DNA of 64,000 bases from Gnetum montanum (taxonomy: Eukaryota; Streptophyta; Gnetopsida; Gnetales; Gnetaceae). The stretch's first letter is position 1, and every line of letters starts with the position of its first letter. Positions 1-9,871 of the stretch are shown here, in pieces. Location: assembly GCA_015680685.1 (NCBI GenBank), contig MNCI01008366.1:98053-162052 (forward strand). Direction: 5' to 3'. A program made the position numbers and the translations under genes. Below the pieces are notes generated by a model. That model was not told where the DNA came from. It saw only the letters and a list, made by a program, of their open reading frames with translations, and ran no database searches.

Positions 1-54
1 TTGCCTACATCAACACTAATGCATTGACATGGAGAATCAAAATAATATTTATCA
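1..54 (-). repeat. R1 3' LTR, first 54 bp only
   Basis: On the minus strand the LTR begins TGATAAAT at 54 and runs out of the window. It directly follows a degraded polypurine tract whose flank is alignable by eye with the PPT flanks of R6, R3, F1 and F3. Confidence 0.6.
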
Positions 55-98
55 TACCTTCATGAATGACTAAAAACTTATCCTCAAGTTAAACAAAA
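55..98 (-). other. R1 polypurine tract and conserved PPT flank (degenerate)
   Basis: Minus-strand reading: an AACTTGAGGATAAG-like stretch, then a degraded G run, then the LTR start. The same layout (CTCGAGGA, an A/T-rich spacer, TGGGGGTA, TGATG) occurs at 5237-5280, 12765-12798, 16297-16335, 58805-58841 and 63558-63594. Here the G run has decayed. Confidence 0.55.
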
Positions 99-1009
99 TG
101 AAGACAAAGTTTGTGCACAAAATGTCGAAGTATACTTGACCAATTGATTAACTGACATAACTTGACTTTGAATCTAATGCTACATTACAAAATTTATTCA
201 AGTAACTAATAATTTAACAAAATAACAAAATTTGAAAACATTATCCTTATAAAAATTGTGTAAAGTTACAAAAAGGACCAAGATATATGCCTTAGGTAGT
301 GTGCAACTACAATGTCCCTAACCCCTAGTAGGAACATGGTAGTGTGTATGCAAATTTAGGTGGTGAGAGTTAGAAGCTTAATGATGATGAAGCATGATTG
401 ATGGAGTTTCTTACTTTTTTCCGAATTTAGTTTTCTTTTGAGATTATTGTTTTGTTGGACATGATGTACTTAAATAGTTGTACTAATGGATGTTATAAAT
501 TCCTATGAGATTATTATTTTTTCATAATTATAAGATTTAATTATAGGATTTGGTTTATGGTTATGGAAATTAATTTTTTAAGCACTTCAATATGAATTTC
601 TAATTTACCATCCACCTAGTTTTGAATTATATAATACTTATGGAAGTTTTTTTCTTAAGTTATATGCATTATGACATCAGATGCCCTAAGTATCAAGTTA
701 AGTATACTTTCATCATAGCTTACCTTAGTAAATTTTTGGGATGTGACATGGTACTTGGTGATGGTGATTTCTCATATCTTGGTGGTTTGGGTAGCTAATC
801 TACTATAGTTGTTGTTGTGCTTTTCATGCAAAATACTTCAATGAGGGTTCTCATTTTTTCCTACATTGTAATGGGTTTATGAATGGTCCAAGCTAATTTT
901 CCTAGAGTTGACATTGTTGAAACCTTCCAATGACAATATAGAGTTGGAAACATTTCATGAGCATTGATAAACCAAGCTACAAAATTTATGCATTTGATGT
1001 TGAATATCT
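99..1009. other. R1 internal region, no recognisable coding
   Basis: AT-rich sequence between the PPT and a candidate TIR element. By position it should hold the C-terminal part of ORF2 on the minus strand, but I could not align it to the ORF2 of F1, F3 or R6. Nothing else is supported. Confidence 0.4.
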
Positions 1010-2394
1010 TGATATAACCCTCAATATATCAATGATTATGGAGAACCTAAAAGTCAAATCAACGATTAGGCCCTTAGTAAAGGTTCCCAATCATGACCTA
1101 GCATATGAGCATCAATTTTGACACTTTTGATGGTTTCATGAGCACAAAAATTTGAAGTGTCACCTAGGTGATGCTCATGCTAGCATCAGCATCACCTACC
1201 TTAGTTATAACTACATCACCACATCAAAATATCTCTTGGCTCTAGTTTTTCCTCCATCAAACCTCTAAGGAACCATCTACATCACTCTTGAGATAATAAG
1301 CATCAATTTTAGTGAGTTCAGAAAACTTCAAGAGAATGAAATAATGTCAACATCACTTGTCTAAGTTAAATTTATAACATGCATCATAAACTTGCCTCTT
1401 GAATGCAATTTTGGCCTTAACAGATCCCCAATATTTATTTGACATTGTCATAACATGTTTGGCTTTAGTTCAAGTATTGATAGCAGTTCTTGGATCCCTA
1501 AAATGGTAGTTTAGGAGATAGTGTAAGTCTTTGTACTAATGTAGGTGATGTTGACACTAATGTCAATGTCCTACATCATCAATGTCACCTATCTTGCACA
1601 AACCTCTAGTCTTAAAAAATGAACTCTAATTAATTGAAATTAACTTGAGGAGAGTTTTGGAAATATTATGCCTCTAAATACTAGGATTAAACATGAAGTT
1701 TGGGGTTGATTTCTTAATATCTGAGAGTATTGTTTGCATTTTAAGAGATCTAGACTATGATGACCTCCATCATTTGCATCACCTGGAAGCTTCTCAACCA
1801 CCTTAACATCCCTTACAGTTCATGAGCTTAGTCATGGTGCCTACATCATTAATATACATGTTACTACTAGTGTTAATGTCACTAGGACCAAGATAAACAT
1901 CATCATGACATATGTGAGTATCACCTACTATACTACAAGCATTGCTTGTGAGATAGTTCATAAAAATCACCCTATTTTGGGCCTGAAATAGCTTCAAAAA
2001 TTGTTGGAAATTCCTCCATCCATATTTGCATACACAAGAGGTTAAAATTCAGTGTTTAAACCCCTTATTTGCTTAGAAGTTTAGTTTTACTTGTTAATTT
2101 TACTTCATAGATTGTACCCAACACTTTGTAGGACTTGGCCTTCCATATGAGCAAGTTTGTTCATTCACTTAATTAAGCATTTTCATTGATTGTGAAGGGA
2201 AACTCAAATCCTTTTTCACATATATTATTCTCATTTTCATTTTATTTTTATGTTTTTCATCAATTTTACCATTAAGTTCATCATCATTATACTATACCTC
2301 TATTGATTCTACGTTAAACACTAGGCTAAGTCCATATTTTTTTATAGGTTTGTACCCCTTCATTCCATAATCGTTGATATATTGAGGGTTATAT
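1010..2394. mobile_element. Candidate non-autonomous DNA element with about 31-bp terminal inverted repeats
   Basis: The sequence at 1010-1041 (starting GATATAACCCTCAATA) recurs inverted at 2363-2394 with one visible mismatch. The pair bounds about 1.38 kb of AT-rich DNA with no credible ORF, inside the ORF2 end of R1. The interior has imperfect palindromic words built on CATCACC and GACATTAGTGT around 1155-1215, 1545-1590 and 1840-1935. No clear target duplication was seen, so a MITE-like element is only one reading; a chance or rearranged inverted repeat is possible. Confidence 0.4.
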
Positions 2395-3345
2395 CACTCT
2401 AAAGACCATTTATAGTTGCAAATCAGATACTTAACATTTGAACTATGGAGGTGTTTTTGTAGGGTTGTAAGATACTAATTTTGCAAGAACAATGACCACT
2501 TATTACTCCAACTTCATTTGAGGCCTATTAGTAGTTAGCATTACTAAATTTGCATACTGTAGGTTGGAAAACTCCATGTACTTAGTCATATCTTTGATTT
2601 GCAACTCCTTTATCTTGATTTTTGCCTAGTTAATAGTAGTGATTTCATCAAGGATGATTTGCTAGCTACGGTTTAGAAGTTGCTACAGGGTTTCATTGAG
2701 CTTAACTTTGGTTAATCTAGTTTCATTTTTATTGATCTCTTTTTGCAACCTCAAGTTTTATTTCTAATGTTTTTTGATTTTATGATGCTTGGTGGCCTTT
2801 TTTTTTCAATCCATGATCTTAATTGCTAAATTGTGTGATTGCTCTTAAATTCTCCATCAAGAGATTTTTATTCATAGTTGTCAACCTATATATGTTTGCA
2901 TTCACACATACTGATCACTCTTGGAGGTACTTTAGATGATCTTCCATTTGATTCTTTTTTCTTTAAATATTCCGTAACTTTCTCTTTTTTGCTGCAAGAC
3001 CCTTATTTGCATTTGCTAGTATGGCAATGCATTTTTGTAAGGCATAGTTCTTAGAATTATCTTGTGATGCATCCCCCATGACTATCTCCTTTTCTATCTC
3101 CACGTAGTGTTGCTTGGCCTTTAACTAATTGAAGAAATCATCCTTCAGGATGTTCATACTAGAACATTGTACACCCTTCCTCATTGTCTAAGCTTGAATT
3201 AGAACATTCTGCCGCTGAAGAAACTTTTCCTTTTCATTCGTAGTCTCTTTTAATAAAATGTCTCATACTTGTAGCATTTCTTGCAGCCTTTTAATACATT
3301 CTAATACTTGTAGCATTTATTGTAGCCTTTTAATAATTTGCAATA
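2395..3345 (-). pseudogene. R1 ORF2 remnant, coiled-coil part
   Basis: Minus-strand translation gives broken but alignable coiled-coil sequence. A segment near 3130-2980 with EIEKEIVMGDASQ corresponds to EKEKVVWDASVEKAQ in F3 ORF2 and to KDTATWDASTAKAQ in F1 ORF2. It is rich in Lys, Glu, Leu and Ala. Stops and frameshifts are frequent. A poly-T plus TAG acceptor-like site precedes an ATG near 3350. The 5' portion (3128-3350) is also the start of the 2.1-kb repeat, so copies of this ORF2 piece recur near 30690-30884 and 32812-32905. Confidence 0.5.
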
Positions 3346-4415
3346 GTGTCATCTCATCTACAAAAATTAAAAGAAAAATTAGAATTAGAATTTCTTTGTT
3401 AGTGTAATGGAAAATTATTTTGTTAAATCTAGCTTTTAGCTCATTAATAAAATTTTTAAATTATGCAGGAGAAAGAGGATAATTTTGTTTCACCCATATA
3501 TTGTCATTGAATTTTCATGATTTTATTATTTTTACCTCTATTTACTTAAACATTATTCTTTATATAATTTTTAAATGACATTAAATAATAATTTAGAATT
3601 CCCATTATGATGAATAATCCTATTATATGATTTATCTTTCATAAATAATCTGTATGCCTTTTGCAAAACCAATAAAGCATGCACATGTGTTTTTGTGCTT
3701 GCTTTTAGCTAGCTTAATACAAAACTTAAGGAGTAATCAAATGGTCCACTTTTGAGTATTTTCTTTTAAAACCTTCTTAAAACTAGTCGGTAACTCTGTG
3801 CAAAAATGATGCCCAATAATATGGCCAATTTATTGGCTTATCATGGTTATCCTACAATGGTGAAAATTTTAGAATTAATTAAAAAATTTACAATTATTTA
3901 AATATAATACATCTCGTTTCTAAAAAGTATAATAGCTCTATAATCATTCATTGCTTACCAAATCCATTTTAAGCCCATCATTAAGTTTTTTGAAGTCTCT
4001 TTCATATTTATGGACTACCCTATCTCAATTTTAATATGTAATCCTTTTGGTTTCCTAGAAGCTAACCTATCAATTCCACATTTCACTTATAATGTATGCT
4101 ATACCACATTTAAATTTATATGACTATTTGCTTGGTCTACTTTATGATGAAAAGGAATTTTGTAAAATGCTTCAATTTCTAAAAATGAAAGATTGCTACC
4201 TTCAATGTTGTTGTGATGTCATTTTCAAAAATTTTGTACATGTTGGAAAGATGTTGTGAAGTAATTTCCAAAAATTTTATAGGTGCTATTTTACTTTCTT
4301 TAATATATCCTCATTTCCTTTATCATTTAAATTTATTTTCTTCCTACTTGATGGTTAGTCTTATTTGTAAACATTTTTCATCAAACATTATTTCTTCTTC
4401 TATAGTTTATATGAG
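3128..4415 (-). repeat. 2.1-kb tandem repeat, unit A, first part
   Basis: Matches 30691-31935 along its length. Unit A is cut by insertions and continues at 14498-15049 and 30325-30690. The unit is AT-rich and apart from the ORF2 fragment at its left end contains no recognisable coding sequence. Its last ~220 bp (from about 4193) also recur at 6030-6242. Confidence 0.7.
4411..4415. other. Target-site duplication ATGAG, left copy for LTR R6
   Basis: ATGAG directly precedes the LTR start TGATGAGTGG. Comparison with 31925-31945, where the site is uninterrupted, shows insertion at this point. Matching ATGAG copies lie at 13692-13696 and 14498-14502. Confidence 0.75.
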
Positions 4416-5236
4416 TGATGAGTGGCGAGGTACCCCTACACTCAACCATATGAATACAAGTGTTTCACGCACGATCCGCTCGAACTTCCTAGACGGACTA
4501 GCTGTGGCATCTAGATGGTTACTTGTAGATCGTAGTTGGTTGTCTTCCCACCTAGACTAGTATTATCTTTGTCACGTATGGTTTAGTCCAAAGTGAGGTG
4601 TATGATGTGTTCCTACACGAATGCTACTCCTGGGTATGATGGGAAATAATATTAACTAAGCTAGGAGAGAGAGAGGTGAGATAGAATCTAAACTAGCCTA
4701 AGTGCGATGAGCATCCATACACGTCTTGGACCTCGTGCATGACTACCATTGGGATTACCAAGTGCATGGCCTAAGTACCCTACTAGGTTACCAAGTAGTT
4801 ACACTTAAATGCTCGTGATTAAGTCGTACTCATTCCACGTTACTAGGAGCTAAGGATAGAGAAATATTAACGAAGAAAGTAGTAAATAACAATAATAATT
4901 AAATAAATAATTAAGCTAGGTGGATGCTACAATGATGAAGTAATCTTGATCTTTATTACCGGTCATGTGCGTGTCCAAGTACGTCACACTTAAATAAGGA
5001 TGTCATATAATTACAATCATCACACTGCAGGGATGCACTGGGAGAAAAGGGTTGAGAGGAAAAACTAACGTGCTAAAAACTATTAAAAACTTAAACTTCC
5101 AAAAATTTCTTACCAAAATTGCCTACCACTGGGAGACAAGCTGCGATATCGAGTACGCGATATCGCGTCTAGGCTATGATATCGCGTATGCAATATCATG
5201 GGTGCGATATCGTAGCCAACAATTCATGACTCATCA
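4416..5236 (-). repeat. R6 3' LTR (Athila-like), TATA box lost
   Basis: An 821-bp LTR with ends TG...CA in minus orientation, bounded left by ATGAG and right by a PPT. It is a sister of the solo LTR at 13697-14497. A GATATC-type palindromic array lies at 5142-5217. In the sister copy a TATA box (minus strand, around 14380-14389) lies next to the array; here that stretch is deleted, so this LTR probably cannot start transcription in the usual way. It keeps about 30 bp near 4823 that the sister lacks. Confidence 0.8.
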
Positions 5237-5280
5237 TACCCCCATGATTGAATGAAAACTCATCCTCGAGTTAAAGTGAG
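5237..5280 (-). other. R6 polypurine tract
   Basis: Minus strand: ACTCGAGGATGAG, a short spacer, then ATCATGGGGGTA abutting the LTR start TGATGAG. It is nearly identical in layout to the PPTs of F1, F2, F3 and R3. Confidence 0.8.
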
Positions 5281-5428
5281 AACAAGCTCCATTGATTACA
5301 AAGCGGATAGGTATGGGATTATTGACTGATGAGAATGGATTCATGCCACAGTGTGGAATCAGAAAAAAACTGAGACACAACACAAAGAAGGTAAAAGAAA
5401 ATACTATAGCTATAAAATTGGGTGGAAC

Positions 5429-6029
5429 TCATGTAGTTCTTGGTGGTAGTGGCTCCTCCATGGGTGCCTTTCCCTTGTCTTGTGCTGTAGGTCTTGTGAT
5501 TTGATGGCGTTGAAGTATGGCCTAGAGTTTCTCCTCTTGAATTTGGGGATCCTGTGTCGTCCATGCTAATGTTTCAATGTTTGATGGAGTCGGCACCTCC
5601 CATGTTGATGGAGTCGGCACCTCCCATGGGCAGGGTAGTTGTGGAAACATTTTATTTGCCTTGACATACCAGGCCACCAACACCCGTCGTTCCTCCTCGT
5701 AGGCTTTGGCTTTGTCTCTGTATTCTTGAAAATTTGCTAGTCGTCAAGCCAATTCTATTGCAACACCTTTCTACCCCTGGTAGCTTGCTTTAACCATCTC
5801 AAGTTCAAAATATGCAACCTCTAATTGTTGTAATATTTTCTTGCGTTCTGCAAATTCTGTTTCATATTTGATGTAGGTGGTGGCTACCTGTTGCTCGAGC
5901 TCTATTCTCAGGCGCCCTGCTATCAACATGGCAAGGTTGGCATACCACAAGTTTGCCAACTCAATGTATTCTATAAGGTCCTAGATCTGCAGGTCCTGGC
6001 TCTTAACTTCTGCCTAGTGGCTCTTAACT
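5429..6029 (-). pseudogene. R6 ORF2, C-terminal coiled-coil fragment
   Basis: Minus-strand translation aligns with the last third of F1 ORF2: NLWYANLAML against NLRYANLAML, then ELEQQVA and an AERKK heptad region, FELE and KASYQGQ. The tail KGTHGGA and the stop at 5431-5429 correspond to the KGKAPMEE end of other copies after a frameshift. It is cut at about 6029 where a duplicated host flank begins. It lies just upstream of the PPT, the usual position of ORF2 in these elements. Confidence 0.7.
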
Positions 6030-6242
6030 TGCTACATTCAATGTTGTTGTGATGTCATTTTCAAAAATTTTGTACATGTTGCAAAGATGTTGTGAAGTAA
6101 TTTTCAAAAATTTTATAGGTGCTATTTTACTTTCTTTAATATATCCTCATTTCCTTTATCATTTAAATTTCTGTTCTTCCTACTTGATGGTTAGTCTTAT
6201 TTGTAAACATTTTTCATCAAACATTATTTCTTCTTTTATAGT
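6030..6242. repeat. Second copy of the R6 left flank
   Basis: Repeats about 4193-4405, with small differences. The junction at about 6025-6035 reads TTGCTAC on both sides, a short microhomology between ORF2 sequence and the flank. The copy continues after F1 at 13683-13696 and then meets the solo LTR. It therefore shows a rearrangement, not a simple insertion. Confidence 0.75.
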
Positions 6243-6462
6243 TGATGGGACACGATATCACGTCCGTCGCGATATCGCGTCTTCCCCTGTGATATCACAT
6301 ATGTGATATCACAGTCCGTCGCAATGTCTATAAATAAGAAGCAGCTCTCCCTTGTTTGACATAGATAGAATAGGAGTAGCGAAGCTCTGGCAGTTTGATC
6401 CCTCCAGAGATAAATTATTTTTCCTGTGTTTGCCCACAGTGTGGTAAATGTAATTGTACGAC
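6243..6462 (+). repeat. F1 5' LTR, truncated
   Basis: Matches the first ~280 bp of the 3' LTR at 12799 onward. It has GATATC palindromes at 6249-6322 and a TATA box CTATAAATAA at 6328-6337. Homology stops after TGTACGACATCC, where gag sequence begins. The short shared ATCC at the join suggests microhomology-mediated deletion. Confidence 0.8.
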
Positions 6463-7922
6463 ATCCAAGGATGGAAACAAGCACAACATGAACCCTTGGA
6501 CATGGCCTTAGAAAGATATTATTCACTGTTAAACACCTGTCTAGGCCATGGGTTTTTCGAAGAAAGGCTAATGTACCATATCGTTGATGGGCTACGTAAT
6601 GAAACAAGAGAGACCTTAGGAATGTATGCCCAAGGTCAACTATATGAACTACGAACCCATCAAGTCCAAGAGCTTATTAAACGGGTAGCAAACGAAGAAG
6701 GAGATATGACTAGATGGGAGAGTGTTGAAAAACATAAACGGGACCAAAATATTAACTCAGCAAAGGTCCATGATCATAAAAAGGAGAGATCAAAAAATCT
6801 CAAGGTGGAAACATCATCTTTGCCAATACAACAATCGTTAGAGGAAGCTAACGCAAAGATCAATAAGATGTTGGAATGGATGTATCAAAAATGTGGAGAA
6901 TATATCAACACCATTGGAGATAGAGTTTTGACAACCCAAGAAGCAGGACAAAACATTAGACATTTGGAAAGAAGGGATAAAGAAAAGTAGAGCTCAACTG
7001 CTAACCATACATATGAATGCAACATATGCCTGTATGATCACCCCAAGGGCCAATGCCTAATATTGTTACATCTACATGAGCATTAGGGAAACACGTTACA
7101 TCCAGAGTTCGTACAGAGATACTGTGTTTGATCACAGTGGCAACAATCCCAGTCATGGGGGAGACCACCCTTAGACTGGAGGCACCCTTCATATTATCCA
7201 AATCCAAACGCTTATCAAGTTCAACATCCTATTTCTCCAACTGAGCCAACATACTTTATCTCACCAGTACCATTCTTCACAATACTATCAACACATGCCT
7301 CTAACACAACCACCACCTTGTGCACCTTATATTCCTCCTAACTTTCAACGTTCTCATCCTTTCCCTCCTTCCACAGTGCCACCAATTGTTCCTAAAGTGT
7401 TTGCACCACCGCAACAACCCATGAACGATACTTGTGCTACTACTACTATGAGCAGTGAAAAGCCTCCGCAACATCAAAAGCGTCCTTTCTTTAAACACGG
7501 CTGTAAGAAGGGACCACACAATTCTTAGGCCACTGTATCTTCCAACTTAGCACAAGTCCCACACTGTGGTGCACCCTTACCTTCGAACCCCACGCCTCAT
7601 GTAACTTCATCAAGGCCACCAACTAACGCTCCAACAACTATACGGCCCAATGAACATAACCATGGGAGGCATCAACTCAATCCTTGAATACCATCTAACA
7701 GTCCTAAACATCATAGTGGGTCAACTCGATATTCGGGAACTACATCGTATAAAGTGCCCCACTATGCTTATTATAATCAAGTGTGTGAACCCAATGGGGT
7801 AAGTATGGACCAGTTCCAATATTTCCAACATGCAAGGATCCTCACCCTTCATTTATTAATCCTTTCCATGCTCAACCCTTTAGTTATGGGGGATATCCCC
7901 ATTCTAAATAACAAGCATGATT
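6463..7922 (+). pseudogene. gag: F1 gag, C-terminal half
   Basis: The open stretch to 6990 carries the second half of a retrotransposon Gag domain: WKQAQHEPLDMALERYYSLL, then GHGFFEERLMYHIVDGL and NETRETLGMYAQGQLYEL. A charged region, a Pro/Ser/Thr-rich region near 7295-7520 and an HQKRPFFKHGCKKG basic stretch follow. No canonical CCHC zinc knuckle was seen; F2 has CQKCPFFRHDYRK at the same place, which may be a degenerate relic of one. The C-terminus ends near 7922. The N-terminus was lost in the LTR-gag deletion and frameshifts lie after 6990. Confidence 0.8.
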
Positions 7923-9295
7923 AATAAAAATTTTTCATTTTCTTTAATTTTACAACTTTTTGTTTTCTAGTTTTTCATTTTTTCAACTTTTTGTTTTATC
8001 TTTTTATCTTTTTGTGTGTTTGTCTTTTTACGCTTTTGTAAGTAATCTCATCTATGAATAAAACACTCATGTGGATCGTTTGTTGAGGTGTGTTCTATGT
8101 TATTAAGTCATGAGTGATCAATTATTTCGACAGTGAGCCCATTACACCCACTCATCCACTCTGCAAATAAGAGGTTCTGTTTAAGGGTACTGTGATATTC
8201 TTGACATTTTTGAAACTTAAAATTAATTCTATGTTCATTGTACCCAGAATGAAGAAGGATGGACCAAGAGGGAATGATGAGGGTGTGACATCAAGGGGAC
8301 TTGTGGATTCTCTTTGGTGACATCTGCGGGAGTTATCATGCAACATGGTTATGCTAAGATCCTTGTAGATCTAATGAAAAATGGGAGTAAGAGTAATCAA
8401 ACGGGCACTTGAAAATCAAATGCTGTTCTAGGGGGTCCCATTGGAAAGACATGCACCCATGCTTGAAGGTTGGTGGCTTCTCTAGATTCAGTAAGGTGAA
8501 AAAGAAGAAGAAAGAAAGAAAAAAAATAAAGTGCCGCAAAACAAAAAGCACTCCTTCATTGAATAAAACGCCAAATGATCGTATGCCTTGTTGTTATGGT
8601 ACTCTCATAGTTGTTCATCATGGGATGAAACAATGCAATGTTACTGCTTAGAGGAATGGACTTGGTCCTGATCTTGGAACGATGGGTTAATGACATATTA
8701 ATCATGCTTTACACGCAGGATTCATTGTGCCCTAATTCAGTTACCTCATGTCCCAATCTGTATGATCCCTTCTATACTTCATCTCATCTCACTGTTCATG
8801 TAATTGTAGCTCGTGTCTCGTGTAGCATAGAATTTTCATCTCATTCTAGTGATAATTATATGTGTGTGTTTTGTGGCATTAGTGCATATTACATTTAACC
8901 CTTCTAGTGCCCACAGACACTTTAAGTGTGGTTACACAAGGGCATTATAGGTTGGAACCTGCTTTGGGGAGGACCCACTTGTGTAATTTTTGTTGTGATC
9001 TTCACTTACGACATAGCTCACACACACCATTTCTCAGCATAATTTCTCAATAATTTTCTTCCCTTTATTATTATCCCTCTAAATTTTAACGTTCCAATGT
9101 ACCATTACATTCCCTTTTTCTTAACCGCCAAGTTTTTATTGCTAAAGTTCACATCATTACCATTAATGGTGCCTCTCGAATCAATGAAATTACCCTAGAA
9201 CATCATAATAATTGCCCATGTCCTTAATATTCCACATTAATTTCAAGAAAATCATTAAAAAATTCGGTATTTCCTTGGTGTCTCACATCACTAGG
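7923..9295 (+). other. F1 non-coding spacer between gag and the internal promoter
   Basis: A T-rich stretch to about 8040, then blocks shared with F2 (55860-57250) and F3 (51229-52500). One is TGACATCAAGGGGACTTG near 8286; another is around 8440-8480 (ATGCTTGAAGGTTGGTGGC); the third is the module at 8902-8986. No coding sequence is supported; predicted short ORFs here are not conserved. Confidence 0.65.
8902..8986 (+). promoter_or_regulatory. Conserved non-coding module, F1 copy
   Basis: Contains GTGGTTACACAAGGGCAT and AACCTGCTTTGGGGAGGA followed by CACTTGTGTAA. Copies: 56871-56957 (F2), 52331-52416 (F3), 17007-17088 (R3, minus) and 25664-25745 (R2, minus). Conservation while flanking spacer sequence drifts suggests a cis-acting role (packaging, splicing or transcription); the role itself is unknown. 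Confidence 0.65.
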
Positions 9296-9400
9296 GATGA
9301 GATATTGCATACGCGATATCACGTGCATGATATCGCGTCCCATGTGATATCACGTATGCGATGTATCGTACACGATATCGTGTCCCATTTACCTATAAAT
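9296..9400 (+). promoter_or_regulatory. F1 internal promoter: GATATC palindrome array plus TATA box
   Basis: At least six GATATC-type words occur in 9296-9386, several flanked symmetrically (ACACGATATCGTGT type). CCTATAAATA follows at 9392-9401. The arrangement copies the LTR promoters (6249-6337, 63803-63900). Its position just before the ORF2 leader suggests separate transcription of ORF2. The start site is not determinable; by TATA spacing it would fall near 9425. Confidence 0.65.
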
Positions 9401-9424
9401 AGGTACCCCCGCCGCAACAATTAG

Positions 9425-9654
9425 CATCATTTTTTCATGTCCACGAGGGGGAGTTTTTGAAATTTTTCTCTACGCCTTGCGATTGTGTGACCCTTGCTTT
9501 TCTCACTCGATCTTGCTCACTGGTACGCCGATTTTTATTCCGTTGAAACCTGCTTGAACCCGAAGTGTTCAGTTTAGTCGTGGGGGAGAGATGCTTGTCA
9601 AAAAGTGCCTAACATTTTTGAAATTTATCATCACCCAAAGGACATCATTTAGGG
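9425..9654 (+). other. F1 ORF2 leader exon with PPT-like G run
   Basis: Untranslated leader between the internal TATA box and a conserved donor site. It contains AGTCGTGGGGGAGAGATGC near 9577-9595, which resembles the real PPT (TAGTCGTGGGGGTATGATG) of F3. Equivalent leaders lie near 57520-57606 (F2), 60150-60247 (F3) and, on the minus strand, 25422-25449 (R2). Confidence 0.5.
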
Positions 9655-9871
9655 TAATGAACTAACACTTAGAACAATTGTGCCTCAAAATCATTTAACC
9701 CTTAGGTATACCGGGGAACTAAATGGAAACCACCTAAGTCATAGGACCTATTATTACAAACGTTCAGGCATTATCACAAATGATAACATAATATCTTTAA
9801 TTAAGGTAAGCAGTAAGGTATAACTTAACTCTAAAAACAACCTTACTAACGCTTGGCTCGTGTGATTGTAG
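9655..9871 (+). other. Predicted intron in front of F1 ORF2
   Basis: Donor TTTAGG/GTAATG and acceptor TGTGATTGTAG/ATG, length 217 bp. A perfect TACTAAC branch-point-like word lies at about 9845-9851, roughly 20 nt before the AG. The donor is GTAAGT in F2 (57607) and F3 (60248), and the acceptor TGATTGTAG is identical in F1, F2, F3 and R2. Conservation across diverged copies supports a real intron. Confidence 0.7.

Noticed and set aside
6236-6607. 123-codon minus-strand ORF over the F1 LTR-gag joint
   Set aside because: Spans a deletion junction between LTR and gag and is antisense to gag; not a gene.
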